Shown: positions 10,316 to 19,710, counted from the stretch's first letter. The stretch: DNA of 64,000 nt from an uncultured Legionellales bacterium (GCA_945957175.1 CAMFJL010000003.1:1-64000); one strand, 5' to 3'. Program-made: numbers and translations. The notes: generated by a model not told the origin, from the sequence alone.

Positions 10316-12313
10316 ATGCCTAACCATGAATACCCTAACATGTTCTCTAGCAGTATTGCAGCAAGTAGCGTTTCAAGCTCGACAGACGTGGTTAACTCTG
10401 CCGCTTCAAGTAGCAGTATGTCTGCAAGCAGTGCCGCCTCCAGTCATTCAAGTTCATTAGAAACGATTAGTCCGGAAGCATCCGCAAAGCTGTTGCTAGA
10501 TGAACTCTTCAAAGTGGTACCTCATCGCATGGAGCGAATGTCGAACGTTAAGGTGTGGTTAGAACATTATAAAAGCAAATTTTTACCAGCACTTATGAAT
10601 GATATTACATCCAGAATTGCATTGACGAAGAAAGAGGGAAAGGCGCTTGCATCTTTGCTTAAGCATTTTCCAAATCAGTCAAAACTAAACGTATCGGAAC
10701 TATTGTTCCAATTATTAACCGATATTTTAACTAACATAACAAAAAATCTTGGAAAAACAAGTGAAAGTATAGAAACACTATTATCTTTAACTTGCATACT
10801 ATCACACCAATTAAATGATGCTGGTAAGCAAACCTTACATACGCTGCTAAGTGAAGCCTCACCTCACTTGACTCACCTTTGGACTCTGCTATTTCGACTG
10901 CCGTTATCTCCGGAGGATATAAGGAACATAAGGCATACACTTAACCCACAAAGCTTTGATGGTACGGAACGTGAATACTATCAATTGTGGGGATATGCGA
11001 TATTTTCTAGCGGCTCAACAGAAACCATCAACGCGCTATGGGGTGGTATCATGTTGAATCACATAATGCCGGATGCTGCTGTTCGCCATGGACAACTTGA
11101 CATACTCGTGCGATATCTCAGTTGGTTACCTGATGAATCTATTACGCCGGGCTATTTGGGTGGTTTACTATTGATGGCCGCTGAAGCCGGGCATCTGTCT
11201 ATTGTTGAATATTGTATGGGCCAAAGCGCTAACGACAAATTGGAAAGTCGAGATGCTGAGACGGCATTGCAAATAGCGTCTAAGAATGGACATTTAGACG
11301 TTGTTAAATACCTCATCGAAAATACTTCCGAAATCATCCCTGCTGAAGTCTCCTTCTCTTTAGATAACGCTGTTTTGAATGGTCACTCAGCGGTTGTCGA
11401 ATACCTTATAACGATAACGGCAGCCAAGCCCGCGATAACGCTAGAAAATAATAGACTGACAGGGCGCAATTTGTTGCATTCAGCTGTTAAGAGTGGAGAT
11501 TTAGCAACTGTTCAACATATTGTCGAATTTTTTGCTAATCCGGAGGCGATAGACCTACCCAACGACAATGGGGAAACCGCACTACACCTGGCTGCTTACG
11601 CTAAGCATGTCCATATTGTACAATTTTTACTATCCCAGGGTGCGGACCCTTATGTAGGCACCAATCGCACAGACCACAGCGATTGTCTTATGGCAGCAGG
11701 AATTGCACTTATAAGAGATATACCGCAGGATGTTGCTACATGGACAGGCTGCCTGCAAACAATACAGACATACCTTGGTCAAGGCAATGTATGTCTTGAC
11801 GGATATGGCCTTCTGCTAAATGTACTTATAAACCCGCTGGCACCGCATCCCCGAAAGTTCATTGAACAGAAAAAAGACCCTAACAAACCAGAATCAGAGG
11901 ATCATGATGGTGACGAGACACAACCAGCAAGGGTGCTTCCTTGCCATATCAGCCCAAATGGTACCGACAATCTTGAGCTTGCTTTGGTAAGTACGGGTAA
12001 TGTGAGAGCTAGCGCTATCGCTACCTTAACAACCTTGGATGAACCACAGCTAACGGCATTCAGCAAAAGCTTGTTGCGCTTGGCTGACCACCTAAGTGAT
12101 TCCGATCCAAGAAAGGCAGCCTTACGTGAAGTGTCTAAGCAATTAAGTACTGCGGGGCCAGCGCAATCGATGTCTGCCCAGGCACCAGATCAAATAGCTG
12201 AGCCGGTATCACCTAGACCATCGCAGTTAGCTTGTGTACATTTTGCAGCCCCAAGCACTCGGGCAGCGTCATCAACTGATGTCACGCCATTAAAGGCCTT
12301 TGAAAACAACTAA
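10316..12313 (+). CDS. Ankyrin-repeat protein with Ser-rich N-terminus (candidate effector)
   Basis: A 665-residue protein with no signal peptide. Residues 6-50 are a low-complexity Ser/Ala region. The middle half contains ankyrin-type repeats, for example LLLMAAEAGHLSIVEYCM, TALQIASKNGHLDVVKYLI, NLLHSAVKSGDLATVQHIV and TALHLAAYAKHVHIVQFLL ending QGADP, giving at least four recognisable units. A Pro/Ser-rich tail follows. ATG at 10316 is chosen because GAGGGG lies 8 bases upstream. Ankyrin proteins mediate protein binding; in intracellular gammaproteobacteria they are often secreted effectors, but no secretion signal can be proved here. It is inserted opposite to the pilZ-tatD operon. Confidence 0.88.
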   Translation: MPNHEYPNMFSSSIAASSVSSSTDVVNSAASSSSMSASSAASSHSSSLETISPEASAKLLLDELFKVVPHRMERMSNVKVWLEHYKSKFLPALMNDITSRIALTKKEGKALASLLKHFPNQSKLNVSELLFQLLTDILTNITKNLGKTSESIETLLSLTCILSHQLNDAGKQTLHTLLSEASPHLTHLWTLLFRLPLSPEDIRNIRHTLNPQSFDGTEREYYQLWGYAIFSSGSTETINALWGGIMLNHIMPDAAVRHGQLDILVRYLSWLPDESITPGYLGGLLLMAAEAGHLSIVEYCMGQSANDKLESRDAETALQIASKNGHLDVVKYLIENTSEIIPAEVSFSLDNAVLNGHSAVVEYLITITAAKPAITLENNRLTGRNLLHSAVKSGDLATVQHIVEFFANPEAIDLPNDNGETALHLAAYAKHVHIVQFLLSQGADPYVGTNRTDHSDCLMAAGIALIRDIPQDVATWTGCLQTIQTYLGQGNVCLDGYGLLLNVLINPLAPHPRKFIEQKKDPNKPESEDHDGDETQPARVLPCHISPNGTDNLELALVSTGNVRASAIATLTTLDEPQLTAFSKSLLRLADHLSDSDPRKAALREVSKQLSTAGPAQSMSAQAPDQIAEPVSPRPSQLACVHFAAPSTRAASSTDVTPLKAFENN

Positions 12314-12385
12314 CAAACTCGACGTACTGCAACTTGTTTACGGCATCCAGGCATAATCCTATCATCGCTACGCGATGATAGGATT
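12314..12385. repeat. 3' flank element shared with the next gene, with hairpin
   Basis: Immediately after the ankyrin gene's stop: AAACTCGAC, then ACTTGTTTACGGCATCCAG, then a long hairpin AATCCTATCATCG...CGATGATAGGATT (12354-12384). Sequence after the serine-rich gene (13938-14002) has the same order. The hairpin could end transcription but has no T run. Confidence 0.6.
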
Positions 12386-12667
12386 AGTTCTCGTCCAAGC
12401 CACCATCGTGCGCAAGAAAAGCAGGGCATTGACTTCATTTTGAACATATTGTATAGTGTTGCACTTTGATCACGATAAACAAAAATAGCGTCGGGGTTAC
12501 GCACGATCCCTATAATAACATGGAGATACCCTTCGCCTTTTAAAACACCCAATGTTAAGTTGAACAGGTATCGTGTTCTCCCGTATTTATATAAAACAAT
12601 CGATGTCTACTTAACATCTTTATAACATGCAAGTTGCTTAGCCTGACTCACCATCGTTAAAAAATGT

Positions 12668-12760
12668 CCTTCTCCCCTTGCGGGAGAAGGTGGCCGAAGG
12701 CCGGATGAGGGGTAATCATATCATCGCGTAACGATGACAAAACATGTATGTTGAAAGATA
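12668..12760. repeat. Composite palindromic repeat, copy B
   Basis: Bases 12668-12716 are identical to 10-58. They are followed by ATCATCGCGTAACGATGAC and the ACAAAACATGTATGTTGAAAG tail. This is the clearest full-length copy of the three-module unit. It sits 33 bases upstream of the serine-rich gene, so it also forms part of that gene's upstream region. The stretch 12386-12667 between repeats shows no convincing gene. Confidence 0.85.
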
Positions 12761-12793
12761 ACTGGTATACATCATCTCTATCACGAGGTTATC

Positions 12794-13885
12794 ATGCAGA
12801 ACAATAGAAAAAAAAGACCCGTAAGCACACATATTCAAGCGTTGACAGACAGTTTAGCTGGACACGGCGGTATCTCCGGCCTTGTTCCAGGAGCCCCCGA
12901 TCGTTCGGATAGTACTCACACGCTGTCCTCGAATTCAAGTGCAAGCAGTTCATCCTCTTCGAGCAGCGCATCAACGCTCACACAAGATAACACATTAACC
13001 GCCATCACAACGGCAGTAACAACGGCTGCTGAGCGTTATTATAGACGCTGCGCTGACAGTAGCACTGAAAAAAGATACATTAATGACAAAGAAGTCTCTG
13101 AGCCCTACTTTGGGCTCCTCTCATGGTTCCTTCACCGTGATGAAGGCAAGCTCCGTGCCGGCATACTGCTCGCGCAAATAGCGGGCAACGACGCCGTACC
13201 GTCTGCTGTCAAAGGCATTGAGGGATGGCGCGATCAACTGCAACCCGTTGGGGTTAATGCGACTATTCTAGCCCTTCGGAGATTTTTTAGCACACATGAT
13301 CCGGCTTTTGAGCCTTACTCCTATACAGCGTATTTGCTCGATGCTTTCATAGATATGCTATTACCGACTCAGTCAGCTTCGTCTAACAGTCCTCCTAACC
13401 CCGCACTAACCAAGCGGGTGAAATATGATCTAGCGTGCGCCTTCGCTATTATAGAGGCTCTGGAAACTGCGTTTCGAGCAAGGCTTCATGTAGCGCCCGC
13501 TTCGAGCCCCACTGCCCCCACCTCATCGAGTAGCAGTTCTTCCAGCAACTCTTCTTCAAGCTCATCCTCCCGTGTTAGCGGCACACCTTCGTACGCACCC
13601 AGCCCAAATGACTCACAATTAGAAGAGAAGGTATTATCCGAAACAGCCAAGCTGCACACATCCGCAACATTACCAACTATTGTAGTAACACCATCGCCCT
13701 GGCGTGGCTCACGCCCTAGAAGCGGTCCAGGCCACAGCAGTGCACTATTTCAGTCTGAACCCTTAGGCCCTGGTGCGTCAGGACATTCATCGTCTGAATC
13801 TTTGATTGACGACGGAGCATCCGGCAGCATTGATGGCGTCCCTGTTGAGATAAGTAGCACCAAGACAATACCTGGGCAAGGATAG
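12794..13885 (+). CDS. Ser-rich protein of unknown function (candidate effector)
   Basis: A 363-residue protein that I do not recognise. Layout: a basic N-terminus (QNNRKKRP), a first serine tract near residues 37-55, a probably folded helical segment of about 150 residues, a second almost pure serine tract near residues 236-255, then a Pro/Gly/Ser-rich tail. There is no signal peptide or membrane segment. The serine runs use mixed codons, so this is not a simple triplet expansion. ATG 12794 is preceded by GAGG at good distance. It neighbours the ankyrin gene, in the same orientation and inside the same interruption of the pilZ-tatD operon. Ser-rich linkers recur in the giant proteins at the right end of the window. 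Confidence 0.75.
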   Translation: MQNNRKKRPVSTHIQALTDSLAGHGGISGLVPGAPDRSDSTHTLSSNSSASSSSSSSSASTLTQDNTLTAITTAVTTAAERYYRRCADSSTEKRYINDKEVSEPYFGLLSWFLHRDEGKLRAGILLAQIAGNDAVPSAVKGIEGWRDQLQPVGVNATILALRRFFSTHDPAFEPYSYTAYLLDAFIDMLLPTQSASSNSPPNPALTKRVKYDLACAFAIIEALETAFRARLHVAPASSPTAPTSSSSSSSSNSSSSSSSRVSGTPSYAPSPNDSQLEEKVLSETAKLHTSATLPTIVVTPSPWRGSRPRSGPGHSSALFQSEPLGPGASGHSSSESLIDDGASGSIDGVPVEISSTKTIPGQG

Positions 13886-13937
13886 AGAAGCTGATAAAGT
13901 TATCACTATGACAAAGAAAAGTGATGACACTTCCCTT

Positions 13938-14022
13938 AAACTCGACATGTCGCGACTTGTTCGCGACATCTAGAAAGTTTGCCATCGCTACGCGATGGTA
14001 TAATTACCCCTCATCCGGCCTT
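13938..14022. repeat. Composite repeat (reverse) fused to shared 3' flank element
   Basis: AAACTCGAC...GCGACTTGTTCGCGACATC repeats the flank found after the ankyrin gene. It is followed by CCATCGCTACGCGATGG and TAATTACCCCTCATCCGGCC, the reverse orientation of the composite repeat. Together they mark the right edge of the inserted segment. Confidence 0.65.
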
Positions 14023-14065
14023 TGGTGTAACCATTTTAACGTATCGTACTTAAGATCTTATTGTA

Positions 14066-14087
14066 GGGGCACGGCACGCCGTGCCCT
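14066..14087. repeat. GC-rich palindrome
   Basis: GGGCACGGC-AC-GCCGTGCCC (14067-14086) forms a 9-base-pair stem, much more GC-rich than its surroundings. It lies 85 bases beyond the pilZ stop codon, on the side where pilZ transcripts end. It may be a transcript end structure or a mobile palindromic repeat; no other copy was seen in the window. Confidence 0.6.
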
Positions 14088-14171
14088 GTAAAATAAGCGT
14101 TAGGAGAGAATCATAGCGACGATTTTTTCTGCATGTACAACATAAGGCGCCCTAGCTTTTTCTGGATACCG

Positions 14172-14534
14172 CTACATGGTGTGATTAGGTCCAAATGAAG
14201 CGGTGTCTGGTAGCTCGACTGAGATGATAGGGAGTAAAGTTTCGCTGGTGGCTGCATCCCATTGCACACCGATGCCCGCGCTACGACCATCTTGTGCATA
14301 TGCTGGGCTTATCCATACGACTGTACCAATAAACGTCACAGGGGCTTGTTGCATGACATGAACAGTTACCTTGATTTGATCAGCCAATTGATAGTCTTCA
14401 CTTGTTGCAATAAATAACCCGCCACCTTCAATAAACGGCATAAACGCGCGATGAAGTGCCGTGCTATCGGGTAAATTCAGCGATACCACTGGCAACTGCT
14501 GCAATGCGTCGGATGACAAAACTACCATTTTCAT
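14172..14534 (-). CDS. pilZ: PilZ-domain protein (type IV pilus PilZ)
   Basis: A 120-residue single-domain protein of the PilZ family. The position after holB, plus GGGLFIATSEDYQLADQIKV and GIGVQWDA, identify the type IV pilus biogenesis PilZ, a cytoplasmic factor that supports pilus assembly. The N-terminal RxxxR c-di-GMP switch is not visible, as is usual in the PilZ type that does not bind c-di-GMP. It starts 15 bases after holB and is presumably the last gene of the acpP/fabF-to-pilZ unit. The window also has pilMN, pilOP and pilQ, so a pilus system is likely. Confidence 0.9.
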   Translation of the reverse strand: MKMVVLSSDALQQLPVVSLNLPDSTALHRAFMPFIEGGGLFIATSEDYQLADQIKVTVHVMQQAPVTFIGTVVWISPAYAQDGRSAGIGVQWDAATSETLLPIISVELPDTASFGPNHTM

Positions 14535-14549
14535 ATTCCATCAAGGGTT

Positions 14550-15548
14550 TCAAACGCATACTTTCACTTCATTAAGCATCAGCCACTGATACAGCAATGC
14601 TTCGAATTGCAAGGCTGCATTCATCTGATAACCTGCCATCAACGCATGGATCAGCTGTTGTAAACTATCGACCATGGTAAAAACCTCGGCGCGTAACGCC
14701 TTGGGTAAACCGCCCAACACGACGGCATGTAATTCAGGCCAAGCATCGACACCAACAACCGGCCCCGTCAACAAACGAATCCAACGTAGCCACCATAAAA
14801 CAAGCATATTTAAATTATACTTTTCTGTCAAGCTTCGTAACGCCCAAAGTGCTGCTGGACTGCATGTCTGTAGGCCTTGTCCCAAGCTTAAAAAATCGGA
14901 CAACATCGTATCAGGTATTGCATCAGGATCTATCCGCAAAGGCGATCCTTCCGACCAAAACCAGCGTTGTTTAACTTGAGATTCTGTCAATGCAAAGCGC
15001 GTTTGCAACCACGTCAATAGTGCTGGGGTTAATGTAGCCTCTAATCGAATCGATTGGCAGCGACTACGAATGGTTGGCAACACGCGTCCAAGCTCTGCTG
15101 TCGTTAATATAAGTAAGCTCTGCCCTAAAGGCTCTTCCAAGGTTTTAAGCAAAGCATTGGCTGACGCCTGACTCAGAGTATCTGCCTCGGGTAATATGAC
15201 AATTTTAGGCCCTGAAAACACCTGTGTGCTTGTGAGAAATTGAATAGCCTCACGTATAACCTCGACGGACAACTTGTGTGTCTCTAACGCTTGACTTAAG
15301 TCATAGAGATGGGGATGGCTGCCCGCTGCAAATAGCAGACACGATTTGCATTGCTGGCAGGGTAGCTCGCGCTGCTGCTCACATAGCTGCTGCGCAGCGA
15401 TAAGCTTAGCTAACGCTAACTTACCTGTGCCCGGCATACCCGAAATCAATAATGCATGAGGTACTCGGTTTGTTTGCACTCGCTGTTGCCATTGTTGCCA
15501 GACTACCTGTTGCCAGAGATACGGCTGCCAAAGCATATCGGGGTTCAT
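14550..15548 (-). CDS. holB: DNA polymerase III subunit delta'
   Basis: Clamp-loader subunit delta', part of the replisome complex that loads the beta clamp. The 332 residues match family length. Visible: an N-terminal AAA+ fold with P-loop GMPGTGK (near residue 39), a zinc-binding cysteine cluster (CEQQ...CQQCKSC), PEADTLSQASANALLKTLEEP and the SRCQ motif typical of clamp-loader subunits. The C-terminal half is helical. It overlaps the tmk stop by four bases (ATGA), indicating translational coupling. Confidence 0.96.
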   Translation of the reverse strand: MNPDMLWQPYLWQQVVWQQWQQRVQTNRVPHALLISGMPGTGKLALAKLIAAQQLCEQQRELPCQQCKSCLLFAAGSHPHLYDLSQALETHKLSVEVIREAIQFLTSTQVFSGPKIVILPEADTLSQASANALLKTLEEPLGQSLLILTTAELGRVLPTIRSRCQSIRLEATLTPALLTWLQTRFALTESQVKQRWFWSEGSPLRIDPDAIPDTMLSDFLSLGQGLQTCSPAALWALRSLTEKYNLNMLVLWWLRWIRLLTGPVVGVDAWPELHAVVLGGLPKALRAEVFTMVDSLQQLIHALMAGYQMNAALQFEALLYQWLMLNEVKVCV

Positions 15549-16192
15549 AAATACTTTTCACTTAACTGCGTTACCAAGGCTGCAAGCTGACGTTTCACCT
15601 CGGATAAAGGCTTTGCACTATTTATGACAACAAAGCGTTCTGGAGCCTGTTTAGCACGTAGTAAATACGCCTGTCGCACGCGTTCAAAAAAAGCCAATTG
15701 TTCTGCTTCAATTCTATCAAGCGCTGCACGCCTTTGAATCCGTTTCATCCCCAAGCTGGGGGGCGCATCAAGTAGTAGCGTGTAGTCTGGCTGCAAATCC
15801 TGTTGTACCAATTGCTCTAGCGTAGCAATGATAGAAAGCGGCACCCCGCGTCCACCACCTTGATAGGCGAAAGTTGCATCGGTAAATCTATCGCACAAAA
15901 CCCACTGCCCACGTGCCAATGCTGGGCGAATCACTTCCGCAATATGCTGTGAGCGTGCAGCAAAAACCAATAATAACTCGGTGGCAATGGTTAAGGGCTC
16001 ATCTTGCTTTTGCAATAAGATCTGGCGAATTTGTTCAGCAATGACAGTGCCGCCTGGTTCACGCGTCGTTAACACATCGATACCCGCACGTGTTAACTGT
16101 TGCTGTAAATAGCGCATAGCGGTTGATTTACCCGCACCTTCGCCACCTTCGAGTGTTATAAAGAGCGGTTTATTGGGCAAAGAATGACTCAT
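15545..16192 (-). CDS. tmk: Thymidylate kinase
   Basis: Phosphorylates dTMP to dTDP with ATP, in the cytoplasm. The 215 residues show the P-loop LEGGEGAGKST at the N-terminus, TREPGGT, DRFTDATFAYQGGGRG (substrate-binding DR motif) and a LID region with RIEAEQLAFFERVRQAYL. It overlaps mltG upstream and holB downstream by four bases each (ATGA in both cases), so mltG-tmk-holB is a tight translationally coupled run. Confidence 0.97.
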   Translation of the reverse strand: MSHSLPNKPLFITLEGGEGAGKSTAMRYLQQQLTRAGIDVLTTREPGGTVIAEQIRQILLQKQDEPLTIATELLLVFAARSQHIAEVIRPALARGQWVLCDRFTDATFAYQGGGRGVPLSIIATLEQLVQQDLQPDYTLLLDAPPSLGMKRIQRRAALDRIEAEQLAFFERVRQAYLLRAKQAPERFVVINSAKPLSEVKRQLAALVTQLSEKYL

Positions 16193-17250
16193 GTTGCACT
16201 CGATGTGGTTGAATTAGCAGGATTAGCCGATGATTTCGGCTTCAGCTGATATTGTACAATAGCTTTATCCTGATCTCGCAAGTTTTGTGAAAAAGCATGG
16301 CTCCCATCCCCTTTTGCGACAAAGTAAAGCGCGCCAGTTATGTTAGGATGCAATACGGCCAAAATAGCTGAGGCGCTGGGAAAAGCAATAGGTGTTGGGG
16401 GTAAACCTTTATACAGGTAGTTATTATATGGCGTGTCGCTTCGCATATCTGCACTGGTTAAACGGCCCTGATATGCCGTGCCTAATCCATAAATGACACT
16501 AGGGTCCATTTGTAACGGCATCCCAAGCGCAAGACGAGACACAATGACACCCGCTATGACCGGACGCTCTGGTTGATAAGCACTTTCTTTTTCAACGAGC
16601 GAGGCGGCTTTGAGTACATCATAAGGCGTTTGATAGGGCAAGGAGGGAGCCCGTGTTACAAATGCTTGATTGATAAATCGATACATTTGCATATATGCCT
16701 GCTTTAATACGACGGTATCTGGCGTACCTTTAGCAAAAAGGTACGTGCTTGGAAAAAATAAACCCTCTGGACTCATCTGTGGATAACCTAAAGCTGTCAT
16801 CACCGCTGTTGGATCTTGATAAGGTAGCGTGTGCTTAAGATAAGGATTTTGAATCACCGCTTGGGCTAATTGTGAAAAAGTCCACCCTTCCACAATGGTC
16901 AGCTTGTGTTTGATAACAAGTCCCGCTCTTAACTTGCGTAATAACGCACCTCCCGTGAGCCCCGTAGGAATCAAATATTCACCGGCTTTTAAGCCTGGAC
17001 GATTGAACGGCGGTAAATTAGCAAGGCGAAACGCTAAAGGTCCACGTAATACTTTTGCCTGCGTAAGCACATTGGCAATGGCACGAATCGAGGTGCCTGG
17101 CGCAATGTCAACAATAACATCTTGTTGGTTCGCAAGTGGACGGAGTAAAAAATGACTGACGTAGACAGCGTAAGTACCTAAAAGCGCGCATCCCAATAAA
17201 GCGAGCGCGCATGCGGTAACGAGCCAAACCTTTGCTCCCTGCCGCCACAC
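16189..17250 (-). CDS. mltG: Endolytic murein transglycosylase MltG
   Basis: Inner-membrane lytic transglycosylase that cuts nascent glycan strands and sets their length. The 353 residues start with a cytoplasmic tip and one membrane helix (VWLVTACALALLGCALLGTYAVYV), then a periplasmic YceG domain with the catalytic glutamate in AASLVEKESA and MDPSVIYGLG. The start codon is GTG at 17250, six bases after the fabF stop. pabC, which lies between fabF and mltG in Escherichia coli, is absent. A Ser/Thr/Asn-rich tail ends the protein. Confidence 0.95.
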   Translation of the reverse strand: MWRQGAKVWLVTACALALLGCALLGTYAVYVSHFLLRPLANQQDVIVDIAPGTSIRAIANVLTQAKVLRGPLAFRLANLPPFNRPGLKAGEYLIPTGLTGGALLRKLRAGLVIKHKLTIVEGWTFSQLAQAVIQNPYLKHTLPYQDPTAVMTALGYPQMSPEGLFFPSTYLFAKGTPDTVVLKQAYMQMYRFINQAFVTRAPSLPYQTPYDVLKAASLVEKESAYQPERPVIAGVIVSRLALGMPLQMDPSVIYGLGTAYQGRLTSADMRSDTPYNNYLYKGLPPTPIAFPSASAILAVLHPNITGALYFVAKGDGSHAFSQNLRDQDKAIVQYQLKPKSSANPANSTTSSAT

Positions 17251-17256
17251 AGACGC

Positions 17257-18504
17257 TTACACGCCAGTGTAGCGAGTAAATACCAGCGCGCCATTCGTAC
17301 CGCCAAAACCAAATGAGTTGGATAGGCTTACGTTAACGGGTCGCGCTTGGCTCGTATGGGCCACAAAGTTTAAATCACAGCCCTCATCTGGCGTATCTAG
17401 ATTAATTGTCGGTGGCACCTGATTGTCACGGATAGCTAAGATGCTAAAGATCGCTTCAATTGCACCCGCTGCACCCAATAAGTGGCCCGTCATAGACTTG
17501 GTTGAGCTCACTGCCAGCTTATGCGCATGATCGCCGAACGTTTTTTTAATAGCATCCGCTTCGATCACATCACCAATGGGCGTTGAAGTGCCATGAGCAT
17601 TAATGTAATCAACAGCAGTGCTTGGTAAACCCGCATCTCGCAGCGCATTTTGCATACATGCCACAAAACCTTCACCATCTGGCGATGGCGCAGAAATATG
17701 GTATGCATCACTGCTCATACCAAAACCGGCCAATTCTGCATAAATATGCGCACCACGGCGCTTAGCAAATTCATATTCTTCCAGCACCAACGCACCCGCA
17801 CCTTCACCCAAAACAAAACCATCACGGTCTTTATCCCAGGGCCGGCTAGCCTTAGTAGGCTCATCATTACGCGTTGATAACGCACGCATTGCACCAAAAC
17901 CACCCAATCCTAATGGGCATGTTGCCATTTCAGCGCCGCCGGCTATCATCACATCAGCATCGCCATAGGCAATTTGTCTTGCAGCAATACCAATATTGTG
18001 TGCCGAGGTGGTACACGCGGTGACTGCGGATACCGTAGGGCCTTTTAAGCCTTTAAGAATAGAGAGATAACCAGCCGCCATATTGATGATGGCACCGGGA
18101 ATAAAGAAAGGGGAAATACGTCTTGGGCCAGCACGCAGCAAAGCCGAATGGTTTTCTTCAATCATGGGTAAACCACCGATACCCGATCCCATGGCCACGC
18201 CAATGCGGCTTGCATTCTCAGGCGTCACAATCAGCTTTGCATCGTCTATAGCTTGAAAACCTACAGCCACCGCATATTGCACGAAGGTATCAAGTTTACG
18301 GACTTCTTTGGGATTTAAGTACGGACTGGGATCAAAGTCTTGCACAATGCCAGCAATTTTTGTGCTATAAGCCTCAGTATCAAAGTAAGGCACAAGGGTA
18401 ATTCCACTCTGGCCAGCGAGTGCCGCTTGCCACGAATGCTCAACAGTGAGACCGAGTGGCGATACCATACCTAAACCAGTAACCACAACACGGCGTTTTG
18501 TCAT
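17257..18504 (-). CDS. fabF: 3-oxoacyl-ACP synthase II
   Basis: Condensing enzyme that elongates acyl-ACP with malonyl-ACP. The 415 residues agree with the family (~412). The catalytic triad is visible: Cys in [11 protein letters not shown], His in [11 protein letters not shown] and His in [17 protein letters not shown] 18504 starts [18 protein letters not shown], as in relatives, with GGAGAG upstream; the longer open frame reaches into repeat sequence. It lies downstream of acpP but 350 bases away, because two repeats occupy the gap. It is followed directly by mltG. Confidence 0.97.
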   Translation of the reverse strand: MTKRRVVVTGLGMVSPLGLTVEHSWQAALAGQSGITLVPYFDTEAYSTKIAGIVQDFDPSPYLNPKEVRKLDTFVQYAVAVGFQAIDDAKLIVTPENASRIGVAMGSGIGGLPMIEENHSALLRAGPRRISPFFIPGAIINMAAGYLSILKGLKGPTVSAVTACTTSAHNIGIAARQIAYGDADVMIAGGAEMATCPLGLGGFGAMRALSTRNDEPTKASRPWDKDRDGFVLGEGAGALVLEEYEFAKRRGAHIYAELAGFGMSSDAYHISAPSPDGEGFVACMQNALRDAGLPSTAVDYINAHGTSTPIGDVIEADAIKKTFGDHAHKLAVSSTKSMTGHLLGAAGAIEAIFSILAIRDNQVPPTINLDTPDEGCDLNFVAHTSQARPVNVSLSNSFGFGGTNGALVFTRYTGV

Positions 18505-18545
18505 CTCTAGATCTCTCCGCAAAAAAACACAGTCCCGATATATCT

Positions 18546-18626
18546 TATCATCGCTTCGCGATGGTTTTATAACCCCCTGATCCAACCTTCGGCCATCCCT
18601 TCCTACAGAGGGAGAGGACACCTTTT
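18546..18626. repeat. Composite repeat, degenerate reverse copy
   Basis: CATCGCTTCGCGATG palindrome, then AACCCCCTGATCCAACCTTCGGCC and CCTACAGAGGGAG: the modules of the 49-base unit in reverse order with many substitutions. A tail-like GCATTTTGAAGGTACTCGGG follows at about 18657. It lies just upstream of fabF. Confidence 0.6.
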
Positions 18627-18700
18627 GAATGACCGTGAGTCAAGCTAAGCAACCCGCATTTTGAAGGTACTCGGGATACATCAACGTTTCGTCAAAAGGC

Positions 18701-18833
18701 ATATACCCGAGTATTTCAATTTGCAACAAAGCGCAAGGCGGCGAGGCCGAGGGAGTGTACACGCAGTACATGACCAATAATGCCAAGCCCGTCTTGCAGC
18801 AAAGTTGCAGATTGAAAGACGAAAGGTATATAC
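18701..18833. mobile_element. MITE-like palindromic element, copy 2 (most complete)
   Basis: About 133 bases with imperfect inverted termini of roughly 28 bases: left ATATACCCGAGTATTTCAAT continuing TTGCAAC, right GTTGCAGATTGAAAGACGAA continuing AGGTATATAC. The interior resembles copy 1 at 9170-9281. There is no ORF of its own. It separates acpP from fabF and ends 22 bases before the acpP stop codon. Confidence 0.7.
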
Positions 18834-18854
18834 GTAGCGTGGGTCAAATAGCGC

Positions 18855-19097
18855 TTATTCGACTTGTTCTTTGCTCTTAATGTAATCGATAGCATCTTGC
18901 ACAGTGATAATGCGTTCAGCATCTTCATCTGGGATTTCAGCGTCAAATTCTTCTTCAAGGGCCATCACTAGCTCAACGGTGTCCAGCGAGTCTGCGCCTA
19001 AATCATCAACGAAAGAAGAGTCTGTTCTCACTTCAGTTAGGTTAACATTCAATTGTTCGGCGACGATACGTTTAACGCGTTCTTCGATGCTGCTCAT
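18855..19097 (-). CDS. acpP: Acyl carrier protein
   Basis: An 80-residue acidic carrier of fatty-acid intermediates. Ser37 in the [10 protein letters not shown] motif is the phosphopantetheine attachment site. ATG 19097 ([16 protein letters not shown]) is the standard start, with GAGGA upstream. fabF follows on the same strand, but the fabD/fabG genes that normally precede acpP are not in the window, so the fatty-acid cluster has been broken up. Confidence 0.97.
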   Translation of the reverse strand: MSSIEERVKRIVAEQLNVNLTEVRTDSSFVDDLGADSLDTVELVMALEEEFDAEIPDEDAERIITVQDAIDYIKSKEQVE

Positions 19098-19315
19098 TAC
19101 GATAATATCCTCATTAGACAGTGGGTTCACCCGTAGTACCTAAAGCTTTAGTGCCTTGAGTCACAACGAGCATGTAGCTATACGAGCATCCTTACTTGCC
19201 TTCATGACAACCATGGATCTGTAAAGCTGTTCATAGCTTCGGACATTTTAACAAGATTTTGTCATTTGCCAAGGGGTAAATGACAGGTTTCGTTAAAATA
19301 TACCCAAGTCGCCTG

Positions 19316-19594
19316 TTATGGCTGCGTTCGCAGACTAGCATCATCATTCAGGCTATCACCGTGCAGGCTGCCATCGCTCCAGCTGCCCAAGGTTATACAT
19401 TCAGCAGTCTTTGCTGCACCTGGATCTGACGGTAGAACTGGAGGATTTCCTATACTTGCAACCTTCCATACTGGCACCGATTTTACTAGAGGAGAGTACA
19501 ATGGGTTAGAGTACTGTTGGAGCGTATCAGCAGGCGTCGATTTTTTTGAAGACGACTGGCTACGACCTACGCAGGCACTAAAGAATCTCATCAT
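19316..19594 (-). CDS. Small hypothetical protein
   Basis: A 92-codon open frame starting MMRFFSACVGRSQSSSKKST. It is not similar to anything I recognise. For it: ATG-ATG start, mixed codon use, and a very AT-rich stretch directly upstream (19600-19700) that could hold a promoter. Against it: no ribosome binding site, and repeat-like sequence (ATACCCAAGTCG at 19301) at its 3' end. The rest of the 19131-19710 gap shows no other gene. Confidence 0.35.
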   Translation of the reverse strand: MMRFFSACVGRSQSSSKKSTPADTLQQYSNPLYSPLVKSVPVWKVASIGNPPVLPSDPGAAKTAECITLGSWSDGSLHGDSLNDDASLRTQP

Positions 19595-19710
19595 ATGGAT
19601 TTTATTCGCTATTTATAGTTATTTTTACAATACTGTGACTTAATAGATATTATTTTTCTATCACAAATTTATCGTATCATACATAGCTTATAAAATCAAT
19701 AATTGTTATT

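Noticed and set aside
12310-12552. 80-codon minus-strand ORF after the ankyrin gene
   Set aside because: Composed of the shared 3' flank element and repeat sequence; no ribosome binding site.
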